DNA of 24,948 nt. Origin: Paramacrobiotus richtersi. Lineage: Eukaryota; Tardigrada; Eutardigrada; Parachela; Macrobiotidae. The position numbers were made by a program, and so were the translations under genes. Each line of letters begins with the position of its first letter. The stretch's first letter is position 1. A model generated the notes under the pieces. It had not been told where the DNA came from. It did not search any database and worked only from the letters and a program-made list of their open reading frames with translations. Shown in pieces: positions 20,850 to 24,948 of this stretch. The stretch is from assembly GCA_034698045.1 (NCBI GenBank), contig JAQGAU010000683.1, positions 1 to 24,948 on the forward strand, given 5' to 3'.

Positions 20850-21480
20850 ACGCTTATTGCATCGTGCCTGGTCGCACGTATGGCAAGACAACACCACCCT
20901 TATTTGTAACAGCACGTGCTGAATCGGATTCGCTGATGAAATTTGGATAATTTTGGATCCTATTAGCACAACCGAAGTAAAACGTAGTTAATTATGTGAA
21001 TGTCAGTAAAGTAAGGATGACATCCGTTTCCTGTCTTGGCATCATTCTCGAACATTTCGATTTCTATACCTATCAAGCCGCTACCAATACAGAAGAAATA
21101 TGACATAATACTACATGAAAACTGAATTTTTAGTTTCGCCCTATTTGCCCTTTTACCACAAAGAAAAGGCTTATCACGAGATTTCGGACAATACGCGTAA
21201 CCTTAAAACTGCAGTTAACGCAGCCCACAACCGGAACGATGATGGGAATCTACCGTACAGCGTTCTGCGTAGCTGGGACTATTGTTCCGCTAAGCTTTCA
21301 TGGCTTTTGTAGCAGGAAGATTCGCTGTAGCTGATGTGCAGCAATAACGGACAATTCTCTAGTACGCCATACACTGTCCCTCCAGATCGAATGAAGAAAC
21401 ATTTTCGCGAAGGGACGTGAATGGACACACGTGAGATAACTTCTGAATACATCATCCTCCCCAGTTGCATCTGCTGGTGG
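20850..21480 (-). promoter_or_regulatory. Conserved upstream block of copy C
   Basis: Counterpart of 13049-13570 (copy B), and in part of 3300-3640 (copy A). It continues with the CACTGTCCCTCCAGATCGAA segment also found at ~13955. In B that segment is ~380 nt further from the block because of the hairpin and half-site insertion. No conserved reading frame. Confidence 0.5.
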
Positions 21481-21538
21481 TGGACCTACGCGAGGATGTC
21501 CATTGAATCCGTTCTAACAAACAGAAGTAAACAATGGT

Positions 21539-21648
21539 ACCCCAATGTATTATAACTACTTCGCCAAGTGCTGCAGCATATAGCACATATTTTACGGATC
21601 ACGAGATATAGCACCATTCCCCCCAATGAAGTATAATTATTACTTCGC
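21539..21648. repeat. Pair of ~28-bp direct repeats
   Basis: CCCCAATG then TATAA.TA then ACTTCGC occurs at 21539-21564 and again at 21619-21648. It could be the ends or a footprint of a small element, or a local duplication. It is not present in the B flank. Confidence 0.45.
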
Positions 21649-21749
21649 AGGAGCCGACAACTTAAGGGACTTTGATCGAAAAGTCGCATTGTGCATTATT
21701 CTTTCCGCATGCCCCTACATCCTACTGTTTTGCTCATGTGTGTGATCTA

Positions 21750-22358
21750 AGGTGAAAAAATACCCAACGGGTTCCGTTTTAGGTGGTTCCAAAGACAATT
21801 TTTTGCATCAAATCGCAGATGTGTATCGCTACCGCATATCATACACATGACAGCAAAGAGATTGCTCTACCCTGTGATTAGGTCACTGTTTGCCCGCAGC
21901 GCGCGCGCAGCCCACAACAGGCGTGTAAACAAAGAGCAAGTAAATAAGAAATAAGAAGAAAATTCTCTGTAAATTCAGCCGTGCATCAAAAGTATAGTTT
22001 GAAGACGCTATAAAATGCACAGAAACACAAGAAAGATTATTACACAAGCTTTTTCGATTTCAATGATTACGTAAAAAGTTATTGAATTTTGAATACTTTG
22101 AAATTCAGTATCTTTAGACACAATCAACGAAATCTAAAAAACTTGCGTAATAACGTGTCTTATCTTTTTATGCATTGTATAGCGTCTTCAAACCATACTT
22201 TTAATGCACGGCTGAATTTATCGAGACTTTTCTGCTTATTTAATTGCTGTTTAATCATGTGCACCATATGCGGTAACGATGCACATCTGCGATTTGATGC
22301 AAAAAATTGTCTTTGGGAACCACCCAAAACGGAACCTGTTGGGTATTTTTTTCACCTT
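21750..22358. mobile_element. Fold-back (long inverted repeat) element, ~609 bp
   Basis: The left part (21750 to ~22025) and right part (~22140-22358) are inverted copies along nearly their whole length. Outer ends are AAGGTGAAAAAATACCCAAC and its complement ending CACCTT. Inner landmarks are TTTTTTGCATCAAATCGCAG and AAATTCAGCCGTGCAT with their complements. Complementarity runs nearly to a short AT-rich centre near 22080-22130. The left arm has an extra ~78 bp. No protein is encoded; the plus frame at 22089-22376 is a by-product. The B flank lacks it, so it inserted after the duplication or was lost there. No clear target-site duplication seen. Confidence 0.7.
21862..21939. repeat. Small insertion inside the left arm of the fold-back element
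   Basis: 78 bp present only in the left arm, bounded by TTGCTCT and its complement AGAGCAA, with a GC-rich core (GCAGCGCGCGCGCAG). It looks like a small secondary insertion, or a segment lost from the right arm. Confidence 0.4.
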
Positions 22359-22946
22359 GATAAACTCCCGCCGTAGCTGAAAACGAAGATATTCTTACAC
22401 GCCTGGTACTACCTAGCTTCCTGTGTAAAGTTAAACAGTGTCTTTATCGGAAACGCCAGATGTCAAACTAGCATGAATTCCGGTTAAATACTCTTTGACA
22501 ATGAATTATCTTTCATCTGTCAGTTCTGCCGTTTTTTTTAAGCAGTGTTTAATACCATCTACAGAGTTTTATACTGCAGTGTTGTTCAACACAGATCTAA
22601 GCTATCTCATTAAGTTTTTAGATAAACCCATTTCTTTTCCGTCACAGACGAAGAGCGCGCGAATAACACGTTAAATGAAGAAACAGCTGACCAGGTGCAG
22701 AGTGGGACTCTGATCTAAAGAAAAGGTTTATGTGGGAAAATGAAACAGCCGGCCAGTTTCTTAATAACATTTATGCTGCAGGCACAATGATTTACCCGTG
22801 GTTACAAACACTCACGTTAACATGGCAAAACGATTCCACGTGTAAACCTGTACTCCAACGCGTCTGTCTGGCTATCCGGTTTATCTTTTTCAACACCCAT
22901 CTACTAATCATTGCACATACGGTGACATTAAATTATATTAGATGCC
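22359..22946. other. C-D2 spacer after the fold-back element, no gene
   Basis: Aligns in patches with 14210-14726 upstream of copy B up to about 22886. The open frame at 22730-22978 has no recognisable domain and is not kept in the B flank. Confidence 0.55.
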
Positions 22947-22984
22947 GCTGGCAAATGTTCGTTTTCCTGGTACGATAAACAGGT
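22947..22984 (+). promoter_or_regulatory. Conserved block upstream of D2
   Basis: Counterpart of 4662-4699 before D1, ending 178 nt before the D2 start codon. Candidate core promoter or 5' UTR element. Confidence 0.45.
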
Positions 22985-23161
22985 TAGGTACACTATAGCT
23001 ATATAGTTTAAGTTCGCGCTACAACATACTGCAATCTGAACAACTTGCAGCGACAAAAAAAGCGCTGTTTTGTATGAACTGGTAGTTAGAACGAGAAACG
23101 GCGACAGTCATTAGTAAATCTTTGGCGACAGATCACGTTAGTTACCGGAATAAGGGCGAAC

Positions 23162-24423
23162 ATGGCTTTACGTTTCAGCCTTTGCATCGCCCAAGCTTTG
23201 TTAGGAATCGTCATCTGCCAAGGTAGGAAGAACCAAGGAACGATTATTCATTATTGCGTTTGCAGAAACGTGTTTTCAGAAACATGATGACTTTTTACAG
23301 ATGTCCCATTGGAACCAGAATGCACCCATCTAACAGAACCCACTCGGACACTGAATCCGCTCCCGTCTTTCAGTACGGAAAAGATCTGGTACAGCGAGGA
23401 GAAACTCTACAACTTGCCCGAAGCTAAATTTGGATGCAAAGTCGGACCACGTGACACCTTCTTTAGTGTCTTTTGTACCACGAATGCCCAGAACATCTCG
23501 CACTGGAACTATGCCATGCTTAAGATCGCCGAGGTTTTTTCCAACCGGGGACTAATTCTGGGCATGAAATTCCAGGATAACGTCTCTCATGTGCTTTTAA
23601 ACAAACAGCTTTTTGAACCAGTTAAAACTCAGTTGGTTGACTTGGAAATCACGTATGCCGACGCAATGGTTACACAGCGGATTCACGAAAGCGCCGTACT
23701 GGCCAGCCTGCTCAGACTGACCATCAAGGAGGCGTTGGATGTGCGAATTAGAAAGCAAGACTTCAGCACAATGGCCAACATTCAGGTTAGACTAATGTTG
23801 ACTTAATAATCTGTGCGAAAGCCGGTTCAGTTAGTAAAGCAATTACTCTTAATTAAAGCATACATTCCGAAGTTTGAATTAATGCAGTTTTTTATGGCAG
23901 AACCGTTTAAAACCCATTGTTTGGCTCCGTTGGTTAAGATGTACAGGGTTTTGTTTTTTATCCACTGCAGAATAATACTTTCCGCTTATAGGTCCTTGTT
24001 TTTGAAAAGTCCACCTTTGCCTACATTGAGGCCTTTTCCTTCACCGACCTGCCCGCCTTGAGAACTTTGGCTCTTGAGGTCGAGTTTTCCACCATTTTCG
24101 AAGAGTTTGGCAACAAAAACCGATGGCCCATTCTCAAGCCCGAGGAAGCCTTGAAAAACCCGCGAGAACTGCACTGCGGCTGTTCGTACACCTGGTTGCG
24201 CAACTTCCTGAAGCGAAAGCCGGAGCTGCTTAAAATGAACCTAGGTGAAACGGCGACGATCGGCAGTTATAAAGCCCTCAGCATCATCGATAACCGCCCG
24301 AATGTTCTGGTAGACTGCTCGGTTGAGACCACTCAGGATTACGTTGAGGGATCTGGCACTTGGACCATGGAGCCAGCCACGACATATTCGGTCAAGACCA
24401 ACTGTCAAAAAGCTGTGTGCTAA
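23162..24423 (+). CDS. Secreted leucine-rich-repeat protein D2
   Basis: Three exons: 23162-23222, 23301-23785 and 23992-24423. Exon lengths and phases are identical to D1 and the product is also 325 aa. Signal peptide MALRFSLCIAQALLGIVIC. Core LRR segments LVDLEIT, LLRLTIKE and FAYIEAF..TDLPALRTLAL, then the cap-like ELHCGCSYTWLRNFLKRKPEL and VDCSVETTQDYV. The part around the cap is nearly unchanged between D1 and D2, while residues just after the signal peptide and in FCTTNAQNISHWNY differ more. NISH gives a possible N-glycosylation site; D1 has NAT nearby instead. It lies head-to-head with cyclase copy C. The function is unknown. The gene model is well supported by D1. Confidence 0.87.
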
Positions 24424-24521
24424 CCGCGTCATTCCTAGTGGGAATTCTGGAATGTTCTTGCAGTACCCTTATAAATGCTCCGTGTTGATAACTGTTTTGG
24501 TTATTATATCGTAGTGTGGAG

Positions 24522-24527
24522 AATAAA
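24522..24527 (+). terminator. Poly(A) signal AATAAA of D2
   Basis: Canonical hexamer 99 nt after the D2 stop codon. Confidence 0.6.
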
Positions 24528-24948
24528 GCTAAACGAACAATTAATCTGAACTAGTTCGACACTCTACACTGTACAGTGGGAAGCATTTCGCAGAAAATCT
24601 GGCACGAATGCTCCAATGCTTTTAAGAAACTGCGTATCCGTCAGAGTGTGACTATATACCAGCATATGGAACCGTATATAAGTGCACACAAATCGATTCG
24701 AAAATCGTACAGTGCCGCTGGCTCACTGAGCAGCATAGGTGCTCACTCTGCTTTGATCTAATAGTTGATCACCGTCTACAATTGTACTATCCAATCCTGT
24801 ATTCAGCCAGCCATCAACATGCGCGTAAATGTTATTATCGACCGAAGCGGAGCGAAGGTCCTCTATACAGACTATACTCAACTCAAATGGATTTCGATGT
24901 GTGTCTGTCATTCGGTCGGTCACTATTATTATTATTTTTTATTTATTT
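24528..24948. other. 3' flank of D2; possible start of another gene
   Basis: A TATATAAG box lies at 24675-24682 and an ATG at 24819 opens a plus-strand frame without a stop to the window end (MRVNVIIDRSGAK...). The frame is short, shows no domain or signal peptide, and runs into a TTA/TTTA-rich tract (24923-24948). A gene start is possible but weak. Confidence 0.25.

Noticed and set aside
1-24948. tRNA, rRNA, CRISPR, bacterial operon or viral genes
   Set aside because: Nothing on either strand supports these; the genes are spliced and animal-like.

Overview
The window reads as genomic DNA of an invertebrate animal. Its genes are intron-rich, with many introns of only 55-120 nt and ordinary GT...AG ends. 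The products are animal-type: single-pass receptor guanylyl cyclases and secreted leucine-rich-repeat (LRR) proteins. Nothing here fixes the phylum. A small ecdysozoan such as a tardigrade would fit the intron style and the expanded cyclase family, but that is a weak inference.

Layout: (1) 1-3049, minus strand: first four exons of receptor guanylyl cyclase copy A, whose 3' part lies beyond the window start. (2) 4837-6153, plus strand: secreted LRR protein D1, 3 exons, 325 aa. (3) 6723-12954, minus strand: complete receptor guanylyl cyclase copy B, 18 exons, 1000 aa. (4) 12955-15151: duplicated upstream flank of B, with a hairpin element and nuclear-receptor-like half-sites but no gene. (5) 15152-20743, minus strand: complete receptor guanylyl cyclase copy C, 18 exons, 1005 aa. 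(6) 20744-23161: intergenic DNA with a ~610-bp fold-back element. (7) 23162-24423, plus strand: secreted LRR protein D2, 3 exons, 325 aa. (8) 24424-24948: downstream flank.

I joined the exons by hand, using GT/AG sites, codon phase and comparison between paralogues. B and C share every intron position and phase. D1 and D2 share exon lengths exactly (61/485/432 nt). The repeating unit is a head-to-head pair, cyclase on minus and LRR protein on plus, seen as A-D1 and C-D2. Copy B keeps the shared upstream flank but has no LRR partner.

The cyclases have a signal peptide, a natriuretic-peptide-receptor-like ligand-binding domain, one membrane helix, a kinase-homology domain, a linker helix and a class III cyclase domain. 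In both complete copies the two metal-binding aspartates of the cyclase are replaced (Ser and Glu), while the guanine-contacting Glu and Cys and the Asn/Arg pair remain. They may be pseudo-cyclases or regulatory partners. The recurring pairing with a secreted LRR protein hints at a shared extracellular role, but no functional link can be shown from sequence alone.
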